64,000 nt of DNA from Shewanella marisflavi. GTDB taxonomy: Bacteria > Pseudomonadota > Gammaproteobacteria > Enterobacterales > Shewanellaceae. A model generated the notes under the pieces. The model worked only from the letters and a program-made list of their open reading frames with translations. It was not told the origin of the DNA and searched no databases. The position numbers and the translations under genes were made by a program. Location of the stretch: the NCBI RefSeq assembly GCF_023283925.1, contig NZ_JAKIKX010000010.1:1-64000 (forward strand), written 5' to 3'. Of this stretch, positions 20,700 through 30,847 are shown piece after piece. Within the stretch, counting starts at the first letter, position 1, and every line of letters begins with the position of its first letter.

Positions 20700-22058
20700 A
20701 TGAGCGCGAAAGATACGGGACACTTCAGCTCCCGCATAGGTTTTATCATGGCTGCGGCGGGTTCGGCCGTTGGGGTCGGAAATATCTGGGGATTCCCCAC
20801 TCAGGCAGCCACCCATGGCGGCGGTGCCTTCCTATTGGTATACCTGGTGCTCATCTTTATTTTGGGTTATCCCATGTTGGTCGCCGAGCTTATGATAGGC
20901 CGCCATGGCCAGACTAACCCCGCAGATGCCATGGCCAAGCTGGGCAGCAGTTCTTTAAGTCGCGGCTTGGGTAAAGCCATAGGCTTCGCCTCAATCATCA
21001 CCGCGACCCTCATCTGCACTTTTTACAGCATATTGTCAGGCTGGTTTGTCAGTTTTACCTTAGCACCTATAGCTCAACTCATGGGATCAGAGCGCTTAGC
21101 GCAATGGCTAATGGCCTTCTCGTTAGAGCGTAATTTACTCTTTAGCTTACTCTTCATGCTAATGGTGGTTCTGGTGATCCGCCAAGGGGTGCAGCAAGGC
21201 ATAGAGCTGTGGTCTAAACGTCTCATGCCCTTACTGCTGGTGATCTTAGTATTAGGGGTTGGCTATATTCTGATGCAACCAGGGGCCAGCGAAGGCCTGA
21301 AGGTCTTGCTACTGCCAAACTTTGACAACATTTGGGAACCGCAAGTACTGATCGGTGCCTTGGGGCAAACCTTCTTCTCGCTGACCGTGGGCACAGGTGC
21401 CATGATGGTCTACGGCGCCTACTTGAATCAGCAAGAAAATGTGGCCAAGCTGACCGCTTATGTCACCCTAACCGATACCAGCGTGGCCTTTCTTGCAGCC
21501 TTGATGATCATCCCCGCCATGTATGTGGCACACCACAATGGGGTCGAGATCTTCGCCGCAGACGGTAGCCTGCTAAATACCGACACCCTGGTATTTACCG
21601 TATTACCGGCGCTTTTCGACAGCTTGGGCGGTAACTTAGGGCAGATTATTGCGATTATCTTCTTCATTTTAATGACCATAGCAGGGCTAACATCGGCTAT
21701 CTCTATCGTTGAAGTGCCCACCAGCTATATGGTGGAGAAAACCAAGATCAATCGTCACCGCGCCACCTACCTAGTCGGTACCGTCATCGCCCTGCTGGCA
21801 ACAATTATGGTGTTTAATTTTGATGCCCTATTTGGGTTGGTGATCACCTTGACCACGGAGCGAGCGCAACCTTTCATTGCACTGGGTATCGCCTTGTATA
21901 CCGGCTGGGTATGGCACAGAAACAGTCTGCTCAGCTCCATTGCTGCCCAAGAAGGCGCTAACCTAAAAGGATTCTTTTGGCGCATCTGGCCTATCTACGT
22001 TAAATATGTCTGTCCAGTGCTGATCCTGGCCATCATATTGCAGCTATTAACCGCCTAA
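20700..22058 (+). CDS. Sodium-dependent transporter, NSS (LeuT-fold) family
   Basis: Integral membrane symporter of 452 residues. The NSS signature is in TM1 (GSAVGVGNIWGFP; most members have GNIWRFP, here G replaces R). About 11-12 helices follow, with the TM6 region FFSLTVGTGAMMVYGAYL and TM8 region IAGLTSAISIVEVPTSYMVE characteristic of bacterial NSS proteins. The substrate is probably an amino acid but cannot be read from the sequence. GAGGTGAGG precedes the ATG. The Arg-to-Gly change at the TM1 signature could affect extracellular gating. Confidence 0.9.
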   Translation: MSAKDTGHFSSRIGFIMAAAGSAVGVGNIWGFPTQAATHGGGAFLLVYLVLIFILGYPMLVAELMIGRHGQTNPADAMAKLGSSSLSRGLGKAIGFASIITATLICTFYSILSGWFVSFTLAPIAQLMGSERLAQWLMAFSLERNLLFSLLFMLMVVLVIRQGVQQGIELWSKRLMPLLLVILVLGVGYILMQPGASEGLKVLLLPNFDNIWEPQVLIGALGQTFFSLTVGTGAMMVYGAYLNQQENVAKLTAYVTLTDTSVAFLAALMIIPAMYVAHHNGVEIFAADGSLLNTDTLVFTVLPALFDSLGGNLGQIIAIIFFILMTIAGLTSAISIVEVPTSYMVEKTKINRHRATYLVGTVIALLATIMVFNFDALFGLVITLTTERAQPFIALGIALYTGWVWHRNSLLSSIAAQEGANLKGFFWRIWPIYVKYVCPVLILAIILQLLTA

Positions 22059-22646
22059 AAATAGGGGTAAGGATACCGCCTGAACCTGATTTCCAGACAG
22101 ATGTCGGGGGTGATTTAATTCGCCCTCGTCATAAGCCATTGCTAAGGGGCTACTTGTCACTCCAACCACTTGTATTTAACGCTGAGCAGGCGTATATTTT
22201 TTAGCCAGGCTTAGCATTGTTTGTTGGCGCAGACAGGCAGATGTTACTGACATAAATGAATATTTCATGACAGCGCAAGGGGTGAAATAGCATCATCTAT
22301 GGAGAGCTGATACTGTGCTAGTCAGAGACTGTTAAAGAGGGTTGTCTAACAGTCACCCTCACCACTTTAGTTTAAAGTTGGCAGCAAGGATGCCTATAAA
22401 GGGAGCTTATATGTGCAGCCCAATACACAGAAGCTTAATCTTACAGAGTCTTCCCCCAACTCTCCCATTCATAAAGAAACGAAAGACCAGCCACGCATGG
22501 CAATGCTCTTTTTAAAGCGAGCACACCAAACATTACCTATTATGTTTTAGGGCAGCAGAGAGATTTCTATATCTCGCTCTTTAGCAAGTAAAACTGACCA
22601 CGACAGATAGGCAGCGTCTTTGCTTATCTCACAAGGAAATGCACTC
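22059..22646. other. 588-base intergenic region with two inverted repeats and one weak small ORF
   Basis: No confident gene. An 8-bp perfect inverted repeat, GACTGTTA (22327-22334) with TAACAGTC (22347-22354), has a 12-base spacer. ATGAATATTTCAT at 22256-22268 is a 5+3+5 palindrome. A 34-codon ORF at 22411-22515 has a good AGGGAG ribosome site but no recognisable product. One of these repeats could be an operator for the amidohydrolase gene downstream. Confidence 0.4.
22411..22515 (+). CDS. Possible 34-residue small protein, unrecognised
   Basis: ATG at 22411 with AAAGGGAG spaced 7 bases upstream, stop at 22513. The product is basic and proline-rich with no membrane helix or known motif. I list it only because its ribosome site is good; conservation would decide it. 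Confidence 0.2.
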   Translation: MCSPIHRSLILQSLPPTLPFIKKRKTSHAWQCSF

Positions 22647-23984
22647 ATGAAGAGAATAGTTGGCTTATTGGCCTCGTTAACACTAGTTTTCAGTAGTAAT
22701 GCGCTTTTCGCGGAAGAAACGAGTAACGTGACTTTATTTACTAATGTCAATGTATTCGATGGCGTTAACGAAAAGCTCATTCAAAATGCGAATGTTGTCG
22801 TAACAGGGAATTTAATCACTGAAGTCTCTACCGAGCCTCTCGCCGTTGCAGGCGGGAAGGTCATCGATGGTGGCGGCCGCACCATGATCCCCGGCTTGAT
22901 TGACGCCCATTGGCACACCACTTACTGCTGTACAGCCCAAAGTACGGTCATTACCGGTGATATCCTGGAGATCGCCATTCGCGGTGCACTCGGCTCCGAA
23001 GAGACTTTGCTCAGGGGATTCACCACGGTACGTGATGTGGGTGGCAATCCGTTCTCAACTAAGAAATTAATCGATGCGGGTGAGCTGATCGGGCCCAGAA
23101 TCTTTCCTTCTGGCCCTCCAATCACACAAACCGGTGGCCATCTTGACTATCGCCCCTACCAAGCGGTCCCCTCAAATCCGGCTGACTCACTCTGGTATTG
23201 GTATAAAAATGCAATGATGCTGCAGGCAGACGGCGTACCAGAAGTCATACTGCGCACCCGCGAAGTGATGCGTATGGGCGCCAGCCAGATCAAAATCGCC
23301 GCTGGCGGAGGTGTGTCTTCCCTCTATGATCCCCTGGACGTACGACAATACACCAAGGCAGAACTTGAAGCCTTCGTCGAAGTGGCAGAAACCTATAACA
23401 CCTATGTGCTTGCGCATATCTTCACCGATGAAGCCGCGCAGATAGCGGTCGAAGCAGGCGTCAAGTCAATTGAACACGGCAACTTGCTCAGTGAAAAAAC
23501 CTTGAAGCTGATGAAGAAAAAAGGCGCTTGGCTGTCAGTTCAACCCATTATCAACGATGATGATGCCATTAAATTTGATAACCCCGTCAGCACCAAGAAG
23601 TTTATAGAAGTCACTGAGGGAACTGATCGTGTCATCGAACTCGCTAAAAAGTTAGGGGTTAAAATGGCCTGGGGCACTGACATGCTTTTCGATAAAGAAT
23701 TAGCGCGCAAGCAAGGCACTTTTGTCGCCAAGATGAAGCGCTGGTTTACTCCTTACGAGATCATGAAGATGGTAACCTCGAATAACGCAGAGTTACTCAC
23801 TCTAGCCGGTCCACGCACTCCCTATAGACAAGGGGTTCTCGGCGAGGTGCGTAAGGGTGCCTACGCCGACCTGATCTTAGTCAATGGTAACCCACTGAAG
23901 GATATTGACCTTATTAGCGATGCCGCCACTAACTTCGACCTGATCATGAAAGATGGAAAGATCTTTAAAAATAAGCTGGACTAA
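22647..23984 (+). CDS. Secreted metal-dependent amidohydrolase (imidazolonepropionase-like family)
   Basis: About 445 residues with a signal peptide (LLASLTLVFSSNALFA). The TIM-barrel amidohydrolase motifs are present: HxH (His88, His90 in DAHWHT), the Lys in SQIKIAAGGG that would be carboxylated, HIF and EHGN metal histidines, and the final Asp in GTDML. Secreted members of this group include Xaa-Pro/Xaa-Arg dipeptidases and similar hydrolases, but the substrate cannot be named here. The ATG at 22647 has AAGGAA 8 bases upstream and begins the signal peptide; an ORF start at 22620 is rejected. Single gene, no partner on the same strand. Confidence 0.85.
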   Translation: MKRIVGLLASLTLVFSSNALFAEETSNVTLFTNVNVFDGVNEKLIQNANVVVTGNLITEVSTEPLAVAGGKVIDGGGRTMIPGLIDAHWHTTYCCTAQSTVITGDILEIAIRGALGSEETLLRGFTTVRDVGGNPFSTKKLIDAGELIGPRIFPSGPPITQTGGHLDYRPYQAVPSNPADSLWYWYKNAMMLQADGVPEVILRTREVMRMGASQIKIAAGGGVSSLYDPLDVRQYTKAELEAFVEVAETYNTYVLAHIFTDEAAQIAVEAGVKSIEHGNLLSEKTLKLMKKKGAWLSVQPIINDDDAIKFDNPVSTKKFIEVTEGTDRVIELAKKLGVKMAWGTDMLFDKELARKQGTFVAKMKRWFTPYEIMKMVTSNNAELLTLAGPRTPYRQGVLGEVRKGAYADLILVNGNPLKDIDLISDAATNFDLIMKDGKIFKNKLD

Positions 23985-24122
23985 ATCGGCAGCAGCGACA
24001 CAAGACTTGCGAAAGCAAAACTGGTGAAGCCAAAGATAGTACTCCACAACAGCCTGGTTATAGCAATATGACTAGGCTTTTCTTTAACCTTTGAACTCAA
24101 GACAATAGCCAAGTAAACCGGC

Positions 24123-24731
24123 TTAGGTGTACTGCTTGATGATCATCTCGACCACTGTTTGGGTGATCTCATCGAGCTTAACTTGGCTAGGCAGTGGCTC
24201 ACCTTGGATCAACTGTGGCCAGAAACAAAACGCCTTGATCACTGCGGTAAACTGAATAACTAATACTTCGCTATTCGCAGCCTTGAGCGCCCCTGCAGCA
24301 ATCGCCTGATTAAACCAGCCCGCCAAGGGAGACTCCTGCTTTGTGAATTCTGACATGGCACCCTGAATCAATTCAGGCTTATGAATTGCCTCAGCAATAA
24401 TCACCCTAGACGTATCAATAAAACCTTTGGCACTGAGCAGCTTAATTTCATGCTGCACTAATTCTGTCAACTGCACGGCCAAATCTTCATCAGCGCGATA
24501 AGGAACAACCTCGAACGCACACAGCATCGCCATCATCTCAAGCATGATGGCACTAAATAACGCTTCTTTACTGGGAAAGTGATTGTACACAGTGCGCTTT
24601 GATACATCGGCACGTTTGGCGATCTCGTCCATACTCGCCAGACTAAATCCCTTGTTTTGAAACTCAACACTGGCCGCGTCGACAATGGCGGCGCGTTTAA
24701 TCTCTGAGCGAGTTAACTTTTTATCTTTCAT
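24123..24731 (-). CDS. TetR/AcrR-family transcriptional regulator
   Basis: 202 residues. The N-terminal HTH is typical (FSLASMDEIAKRADVSKRTVYNHFPSKEALF, residues about 29-60), followed by an all-helical ligand domain of the AefR/TetR_C type. It is transcribed towards the amidohydrolase gene and alone on its strand. No target is obvious; self-regulation through its own upstream region is the default expectation. Confidence 0.88.
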   Translation of the reverse strand: MKDKKLTRSEIKRAAIVDAASVEFQNKGFSLASMDEIAKRADVSKRTVYNHFPSKEALFSAIMLEMMAMLCAFEVVPYRADEDLAVQLTELVQHEIKLLSAKGFIDTSRVIIAEAIHKPELIQGAMSEFTKQESPLAGWFNQAIAAGALKAANSEVLVIQFTAVIKAFCFWPQLIQGEPLPSQVKLDEITQTVVEMIIKQYT

Positions 24732-25052
24732 TTTGATTAGCTAATTAGGTTTACCCTGGCGAACAGTGATTACTTTACACTGCTTAGTTTACTTTTTAAA
24801 CCAAGTCTACATAAACAACACTAGCAAGTTTATATTTGCTGGTGACTATCAAACTTAACGGCCTCATTGCGTTTTGCATCATCATTGAAGAAGTTTTCAA
24901 TCGCCAGCATACTTCGCGCGGCCGCAATCCTTTATTGGTAAACTCTGACTAAGCCGCTGATGTACCACCAGCCCTCTGCTCGCATCAGTTAATATAAATC
25001 GATAAAAAAGGCGCCCAATTTGGCGCCTTTTGGCTGACTTTCGATTGACTTG
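24732..25052. other. Intergenic region between tetR-type gene and hsp20
   Basis: Upstream region of the TetR-type gene (AT-rich, with GTTTAC-like repeats) plus the terminator of the small heat-shock gene at 25004-25031. No gene or RNA is seen. Confidence 0.4.
25004..25031 (-). terminator. Terminator of the hsp20 gene (bidirectional look)
   Basis: AAAAGGCGCC and GGCGCCTTTT form a 10-bp stem with flanking A and T runs; on the minus strand it lies 21 bases past the hsp20 stop. Confidence 0.85.
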
Positions 25053-25523
25053 CTATTCGTGGAAATCGACTTTTACCTTCTTCGCATCTCGTTGCAACTC
25101 GGCAGGTTTAGGTACATGAATGGCGAGCACACCCTTCTTATACTTCGCCGTGATCTTATCGGCATCGATATTGAAGCCTAATGGGATCTGCCGTTGGAAG
25201 GATCCAAATGAGCGCTCTCTCAAGTGGTAGCCTTTTTCATCTTTCTCCTGCTCATGACGCTTCTCACCGCTGATGGTGAGATAGTTACCGCGAATGTCGA
25301 CATCGATATCCTTCTCTTCCATATCAGGCAGTTCCGCCTTGATTTCGACATATTCGGCACACTCTTTAACATCGATGGCAGGCATGACGCCTAGCTCGGC
25401 ACGTGCATTAGGCCAAGTCGTTAACCAGTCTTTAGCAAAATCATCGAATACGTTGTCTAGCCGCGAATGCAGAGCGGTTCGCGGATCATCTTTATGAAAG
25501 ATGGAGGGGAAGAAAGATCGCAT
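25053..25523 (-). CDS. Hsp20/alpha-crystallin small heat-shock protein
   Basis: 156 residues. The alpha-crystallin domain spans about 50-145 (YVEIKAELPDMEEKDIDVDI, then GVLAIHVPK, which contains the I-x-I/V-like anchor region). It is an ATP-independent holdase that binds unfolding proteins. The ATG at 25523 has AAGGAG 8 bases upstream and starts MRSFFPSIF; the 50-residue extension of the open frame is not expected in the family. I looked for a sigma-32 promoter upstream and did not find a convincing one. Confidence 0.92.
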   Translation of the reverse strand: MRSFFPSIFHKDDPRTALHSRLDNVFDDFAKDWLTTWPNARAELGVMPAIDVKECAEYVEIKAELPDMEEKDIDVDIRGNYLTISGEKRHEQEKDEKGYHLRERSFGSFQRQIPLGFNIDADKITAKYKKGVLAIHVPKPAELQRDAKKVKVDFHE

Positions 25524-25952
25524 AACAAGCTCCTTTGTCGGCTGAATCTCCATAGCGAGAGATTCAGAGGATTTACAAACAGCCCAAAGCGCAAGCCCTC
25601 TGGGCTCCCATACCTTAATTTTAGTTGTTAGCCCGCACTTTTCACGGGCAACTAAGCATTGTTTGCAGGTCAATTAATCCAGATCAAAACAGCTTTAAAA
25701 AGTGACTTTCACCCCGCCGATTAGGCACAAAATATGCGCTAAACGCCAGTCTAAAACGCGAAGAGCACCAATCAGTGTAAAACGATAAATAACAATGATT
25801 TAAAGCTACCAAACTCTGATATCTGACGATTGATGCATGCCACTCAACATGAGGCAAAGCTGAGGTTAAAGACCTTGTTAAAAACCGCTTTTCGCTAGCC
25901 AACAAAAAGGGGGCTAAAGCCCCCCCCCTTTTTTACTCAATTGAGTCCGTAA
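25524..25952. other. 429-base intergenic region upstream of hsp20
   Basis: No convincing gene. It holds the ribosome site and upstream region of hsp20 (minus) and, at its right end, the terminator of the aminotransferase gene. A 73-codon minus-strand open frame at 25684-25905 lacks a ribosome site and known features. Confidence 0.4.
25904..25934 (-). terminator. Terminator of the class-V aminotransferase gene
   Basis: AAAAAGGGGGCT ... AGCCCCC stem with AAA loop; the minus-strand transcript ends in U5. The plus strand has a run of nine C here, a possible assembly or slippage hot spot. Confidence 0.85.
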
Positions 25953-27095
25953 CTAACGCAGCACTTCCTGCAACGCCCTCAAGCAAAGGGCGACATTTTC
26001 ACGCCGCGCGCCAAAGCCCATCAAACCGATGCGCCAGGCTTTGCCAGCCAGCGCGCCTAACCCAGCGCCAATCTCCAGGTTATACTCCTCAAGCAGTTGC
26101 TTACGCACCGCGCCATCGTCTACCCCCTCAGGGATATAGACGGCGTTGAGCTGTGGCAGGCGCGAGCCTTCCTCAACCACGAACTTAAGGCCTAAGTTTT
26201 CTAAGCCGTCACGCAGTAAGCCATGCATAGCCTGATGGCGCGCCCAGGCATTTTCCAGCCCTTCTTCGGCAAGCAGACGCAGCGACTCATGTAGCGCATA
26301 TAAGGCATTTACAGGCGCCGTATGATGATAGCTACGCTTGCCACCAGCCCCCTGTTCGCCACTCCAGTAGCCCATGACCAGGCTCTGATCTAAAAACCAG
26401 CTCTGCACCGGCGTCTTACGCGCCTTCAGCTTTTCTACCGCCGCCGGCGAGAATGACACTGGCGACAAGCCTGGCACACAGGAGAGACACTTTTGACTGC
26501 CCGAATAGATAGCATCTATGCCCCACTCATCGACCCTAAGCTCGACACCGCCAAGAGAAGTCACTGCATCGACAATCGACAGGCAGTTGTGGGCCTTGGC
26601 CAACTGACACAGGCCCTTAGCATCCGACAGCGCCCCGGTTGAGGTTTCAGCATGGACGAAGGCAAGAAACTTGGCATCGGGATGGGCCTTAAGCGCCGCC
26701 TCGACATCGCTCAGTGATACCGGCGTGCCCCACTCGCTATCCACCACCACAGCGGTGGCACCGACGCGCTCAACATTCTGACGCATACGCTCGCCAAATA
26801 CGCCGTTACGGCAGACAATCACCTTCTCACCCGGCTCAACCAGATTAACAAAACAGGTTTCCATACCTGCACTGCCAGGGGCTGAAACCGCTAAGGTCAT
26901 GGCATTTTCGGTTTGAAACGCATATTGGATCAGGGATTTAAGCTCATCCATCATGCCGACAAACAAGGGATCTAAGTGGCCTATGGTTGGCCTTGCCTGC
27001 GCCGCCAGGACCTCGGGATAGACATCCGACGGGCCCGGGCCCATCAAGGTTCTACGCGGGGGATTAAAAGGGATAACTTTAGGTGCTGCTAACAT
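25953..27095 (-). CDS. Class-V aminotransferase, alanine-glyoxylate / serine-pyruvate type
   Basis: 380 residues, PLP enzyme of fold type I. The N-terminal [13 protein letters not shown] and [10 protein letters not shown] are hallmarks of the alanine-glyoxylate aminotransferase group. The PLP lysine is in [15 protein letters not shown] lies in the cofactor pocket, and RIGLMG is near the C-terminus. It would transfer an amino group from alanine or serine to glyoxylate or pyruvate in the cytoplasm. It stands alone between terminators, next to but not in the ilv operon. The exact amino donor cannot be decided from sequence. Confidence 0.88.
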   Translation of the reverse strand: MLAAPKVIPFNPPRRTLMGPGPSDVYPEVLAAQARPTIGHLDPLFVGMMDELKSLIQYAFQTENAMTLAVSAPGSAGMETCFVNLVEPGEKVIVCRNGVFGERMRQNVERVGATAVVVDSEWGTPVSLSDVEAALKAHPDAKFLAFVHAETSTGALSDAKGLCQLAKAHNCLSIVDAVTSLGGVELRVDEWGIDAIYSGSQKCLSCVPGLSPVSFSPAAVEKLKARKTPVQSWFLDQSLVMGYWSGEQGAGGKRSYHHTAPVNALYALHESLRLLAEEGLENAWARHQAMHGLLRDGLENLGLKFVVEEGSRLPQLNAVYIPEGVDDGAVRKQLLEEYNLEIGAGLGALAGKAWRIGLMGFGARRENVALCLRALQEVLR

Positions 27096-27326
27096 CTCAT
27101 GTCCTCTATCAAGCCTGAGCTTGAGAAGTAAGGGTTAAGGCTAACTGTCTGATTAATTGATGATGGAATTATGACAAATGCCATCACCACCCTACGGATG
27201 AACAGTTACTTTCGTGCCATGACTGGCATCTTATTGCTTTAAATCTGTTGCAAGATAACATAAAAAAAGGCGCCATCGCGCCCTTTAAAAGTGAAAGTTT
27301 GTCTCCGCTCGCGAAAGCGCAAGTCA

Positions 27327-28877
27327 TTAGTCGCGATTATCCAGAAACAGCTTATAGGCAGGGCTCTGAGTCTCTTCCTGATAGACGAAACCCAGCTCGG
27401 TAAGAAACTGCTGAAAAGCAACGCTATCGCTCTCAGGCACCTCGAAACCGGCCAGCACCCGGCCATAGGCCGCACCATGATTGCGGTAATGAAACAGGCT
27501 GATGTTCCACTTACTGCGCAAGGTGGTGAGAAACTTAAACAGGGCGCCAGGATGCTCGGGAAACTCGAAGCTAAACAGACGCTCTTGCAGCGGCTCTGGC
27601 GGCAGACCGCCCACCATGTAACGCACATGCAACTTGGCGGTCTCGTCGTGAGACAGGTCCTGCACCTCAAAGCCATCGCCTTCGAGCCGCGCCACTATCT
27701 CGTCTAACTCCGCCTGACCGTGAGATAGGCGAATACCGGCAAACACCACTGCCTTTTCACGGCTAGAGAAGCGATAGTTAAACTCTGTCATGGCTCGCTT
27801 TTCCAGCAGCTCACAGAAACGCAGGAAGATCCCCGGACGCTCCGGCACCTTAACCGCTAAAATCGCTTCTTTCTGCTCACCCAATTCACAGCGCTCGGAC
27901 ACATAACGCAGGCTATGGAAGTTGACATTGGCACCACTGAGAATCGCCGCCACCTTCTGCCCCTTGCCCTCATCACCGATATATTTCTTCAGCCCCGCCA
28001 AAGAGAGCGCGCCCGCAGGTTCGGCAATAGCACGGGTATCTTCGAAGATATCCTTCACCGCAGCGCAGATCTCATCTGAGGTTACCGTCACCACCTGATC
28101 CACATATTCGCGGGCCAGCCTGAAGGGCTCGGCGCCGATCTGCTTTACCGCAACACCATCGGCAAACAGGCCTACCTGAGACAAAATCACCCGCTCATCG
28201 GCTTCCAGTGCTGCCTTGAGGCAAGCCGAATCTTCTGGCTCGACACCAATGATCTTCACCTGGGGCATCACCGCCTTATAGTAGGCTGCGATGCCGGCTA
28301 TTAGGCCACCGCCGCCCACAGGCACGAACACCACCTCAAGATCTCGCTGCTGTTGCAGCATCTCTTGGGCGACCGTACCTTGGCCCGCGATCACCGCCTC
28401 ATCGTCAAACGGCGCGACATAGATGCGCCCTTCGTCCTTTGCAAGCTGCTGGGCATGCTCATTGGCCATATCGAAGGACTGGCCATGCAAAACGACTGTG
28501 CCACCTAAGCGGCGCACCGCATCCACCTTAATATCCGGCGTAGTCTGAGGCATGACGATCACCGCGCTCACGCCCCGCGCCGAGGCCGACATGGCAACCC
28601 CCTGAGCATGGTTACCCGCTGAGGCGCATACCACGCCACGCTGACACTCTTCCTGACTCAGCTCTGCAATACGATTGTATGCACCGCGCAGCTTAAAAGA
28701 GTGCACTGGCTGCATATCTTCACGCTTGAGAAACACCTGGCACCCGAGGCGCGCCGACAGCTTATTGAGGCTGGAAAGCGGCGTCACCTTGGCGACATCA
28801 TAAACCGACGACAGCAAGATCTTCTGCAGATAATAGTGTGCGAGATCCAGCTGGGACTGAGAGGCAAGAGCCAACAT
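27327..28877 (-). CDS. ilvA: Threonine deaminase, biosynthetic (IlvA)
   Basis: Converts threonine to 2-oxobutanoate, the first step to isoleucine. 516 residues: a PLP fold-type II catalytic domain with Lys62 in SFKLRGAYN and the glycine loop PVGGGGLIAG, then two ACT-like regulatory domains (PERPGIFLRF, EFPEHPGALFKF) for isoleucine and valine control. The ATG at 28877 has GGAGG upstream and begins one base after the ilvD stop, so the long open frame into ilvD is rejected. Last gene of ilvGMEDA. Confidence 0.96.
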   Translation of the reverse strand: MLALASQSQLDLAHYYLQKILLSSVYDVAKVTPLSSLNKLSARLGCQVFLKREDMQPVHSFKLRGAYNRIAELSQEECQRGVVCASAGNHAQGVAMSASARGVSAVIVMPQTTPDIKVDAVRRLGGTVVLHGQSFDMANEHAQQLAKDEGRIYVAPFDDEAVIAGQGTVAQEMLQQQRDLEVVFVPVGGGGLIAGIAAYYKAVMPQVKIIGVEPEDSACLKAALEADERVILSQVGLFADGVAVKQIGAEPFRLAREYVDQVVTVTSDEICAAVKDIFEDTRAIAEPAGALSLAGLKKYIGDEGKGQKVAAILSGANVNFHSLRYVSERCELGEQKEAILAVKVPERPGIFLRFCELLEKRAMTEFNYRFSSREKAVVFAGIRLSHGQAELDEIVARLEGDGFEVQDLSHDETAKLHVRYMVGGLPPEPLQERLFSFEFPEHPGALFKFLTTLRSKWNISLFHYRNHGAAYGRVLAGFEVPESDSVAFQQFLTELGFVYQEETQSPAYKLFLDNRD

Positions 28878-28878
28878 A

Positions 28879-30729
28879 TTAATCCTCCAGCTTACTGACG
28901 TCGCGCACCGCGCCTTTATCGGCACTGGTGGCGAGCATGGCATAGGCTTTCAGCGCCAGCGACACGCTACGCTCACGATTAACCGGCTTCCAGGCCTGCT
29001 TACCACGGGCTTCCATGGCTTGGCGACGCGTCTCAAGCTCTTCTTCGCTCACCGCCAGAGTGATTGACCTTGCGGGAATGTCGATCTCGATACGATCGCC
29101 GGTTTCCACCAATGCAATCGTGCCACCGGCCGCCGCCTCAGGCGAAACATGACCGATAGACAAACCTGAGGTACCACCCGAGAAGCGCCCATCGGTGATA
29201 AGCGCACAAGAAGTACCCAGCCCCTTAGATTTGAGGTAACTGGTGGGATAGAGCATCTCTTGCATACCCGGGCCCCCTTTAGGGCCTTCGTAACGGATCA
29301 CTACCACATCACCGGCAACGACTTCGCCGCCTAAGATACCGGCCACAGCATCGTCCTGGCTCTCATAGACCCGAGCATGGCCCACGAAGGTATGATTGGC
29401 TTCATCCACCCCTGCGGTCTTGACGATACAGCCGTCGGGAGCGATGTTGCCCGATAGCACTGCCAGCCCCCCCTCTTGGCTAAAGGCAAATTCGCGGGTA
29501 CGGATACAGCCACCCTCGCGGTCGATATCGACGCTCGGCCAACGACAACTTTGGCTAAAGGCTTGGGTCGTCGGGATCCCTGCAGGGCCCGCCGAGAAGA
29601 ACTGATGCACCGCCTCATCCTGACTCTGGGCAATATCATATTTAGCCAGCACGGCCTTGAGATTCTCGCCGGCCACATGGCTGACATCTGTGTGTAACAG
29701 CCCGGCTCTGTCCAGTTCACCCAAGATACCCATCACACCACCGGCGCGATGGACATCTTCCATATGATACTTAGGGGTCGAGGGCGCCACCTTACACAGA
29801 TGCGGCACCTGACGCGACAGGCGGTCGATGTCGGCCATGGTAAAGTCTACCTTGGCCTCCTGCGCCGCGGCGAGCAGGTGTAATACAGTATTAGAAGAGC
29901 CACCCATGGCGATATCCAGTGCCATGGCATTCTCAAAGGCCTTAAAGCTGGCGATATTGCGTGGCAGCGCCGATTCATCATCTTCACGGTAATAGCGATT
30001 AGCCAGCTCCATCACGCGGCGCCCAGCTTCTAAGAAGAGTTCGCGGCGATCGCTGTGGGTCGCCAACATAGAGCCATTACCCGGCAACGACAAGCCTAAG
30101 GCCTCGGTCAAGCAGTTCATCGAGTTGGCGGTAAACATGCCCGAGCAAGAACCACAGGTTGGACAGGCACTACGCTCTATCTTCTCGCTATCTTCATCTG
30201 AGATGCGATCGTCTGCCGCCGCCACCATGGCATCCACCAGATCCAGCTTGATCAATTGATCCGACAGCTTGGTCTTACCGGCCTCCATGGGGCCGCCCGA
30301 AACAAACACCACAGGGATATTGAGTCTCAGCGCCGCCATCAGCATGCCCGGAGTGATCTTGTCACAGTTAGAGATGCAGACCAGGGCATCGGCGCAGTGG
30401 GCATTGACCATATACTCGACGCTGTCGGCGATCAGCTCGCGCGAAGGCAAAGAATAAAGCATGCCGCCATGACCCATGGCGATACCATCATCTACGGCGA
30501 TAGTGTTGAACTCTTTGGCAATACCGCCCGCCGCTTCGATGGCGCCGGCAACCAGCGAGCCCATATCCTTGAGGTGAACATGCCCAGGCACAAACTGAGT
30601 AAAGGAGTTGGCAATGGCGACAATTGGCTTGCCAAAATCGCTATCTTTTACGCCGGTCGCACGCCAGAGGGCACGCGCTCCCGCCATGTTGCGCCCTTGA
30701 GTACTGGTAGCTGAACGTAATTTTGCCAT
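28879..30729 (-). CDS. ilvD: Dihydroxy-acid dehydratase (IlvD)
   Basis: Fe-S enzyme that dehydrates dihydroxy acids to the keto acids of valine and isoleucine. 616 residues, the same as E. coli. Iron-sulfur cysteines are seen in [11 protein letters not shown] and [15 protein letters not shown], and [14 protein letters not shown] is the C-terminal family signature. The start ATG at 30729 ([13 protein letters not shown]) has AAGGAAAG upstream. A perfect 8-bp inverted repeat AGGTGGCC/GGCCACCT sits just upstream in the 118-base gap after ilvE. Confidence 0.97.
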   Translation of the reverse strand: MAKLRSATSTQGRNMAGARALWRATGVKDSDFGKPIVAIANSFTQFVPGHVHLKDMGSLVAGAIEAAGGIAKEFNTIAVDDGIAMGHGGMLYSLPSRELIADSVEYMVNAHCADALVCISNCDKITPGMLMAALRLNIPVVFVSGGPMEAGKTKLSDQLIKLDLVDAMVAAADDRISDEDSEKIERSACPTCGSCSGMFTANSMNCLTEALGLSLPGNGSMLATHSDRRELFLEAGRRVMELANRYYREDDESALPRNIASFKAFENAMALDIAMGGSSNTVLHLLAAAQEAKVDFTMADIDRLSRQVPHLCKVAPSTPKYHMEDVHRAGGVMGILGELDRAGLLHTDVSHVAGENLKAVLAKYDIAQSQDEAVHQFFSAGPAGIPTTQAFSQSCRWPSVDIDREGGCIRTREFAFSQEGGLAVLSGNIAPDGCIVKTAGVDEANHTFVGHARVYESQDDAVAGILGGEVVAGDVVVIRYEGPKGGPGMQEMLYPTSYLKSKGLGTSCALITDGRFSGGTSGLSIGHVSPEAAAGGTIALVETGDRIEIDIPARSITLAVSEEELETRRQAMEARGKQAWKPVNRERSVSLALKAYAMLATSADKGAVRDVSKLED

Positions 30730-30751
30730 GACACTTTCCTTCTGTTGCATT

Positions 30752-30768
30752 AGGTGGCCTGGCCACCT
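30752..30768. repeat. Perfect inverted repeat in the ilvE-ilvD gap
   Basis: AGGTGGCC-T-GGCCACCT, located in the only sizeable gap inside the ilvGMEDA operon. It may form an RNA hairpin that affects processing or partial termination; there is no U run. Confidence 0.5.
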
Positions 30769-30847
30769 GAGCGAAAATAGGGTCCCCGACGCCATAGGGC
30801 CATCAGGGGGAATAACTAATCTTATCTTAAAACTTGCAGCCGGGAGG

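Noticed and set aside
25524..25760. Sigma-32 promoter for hsp20
   Set aside because: I looked for CTTGAA/CCCCAT-type boxes on the minus strand and found none at a proper distance.
25684..25905. 73-codon minus-strand open frame upstream of hsp20
   Set aside because: No ribosome site, no recognisable motif, and Ser/Phe-rich composition typical of chance frames.
30256..30714. 152-codon plus-strand open frame inside ilvD
   Set aside because: Antisense shadow of a strongly conserved gene; no family features.
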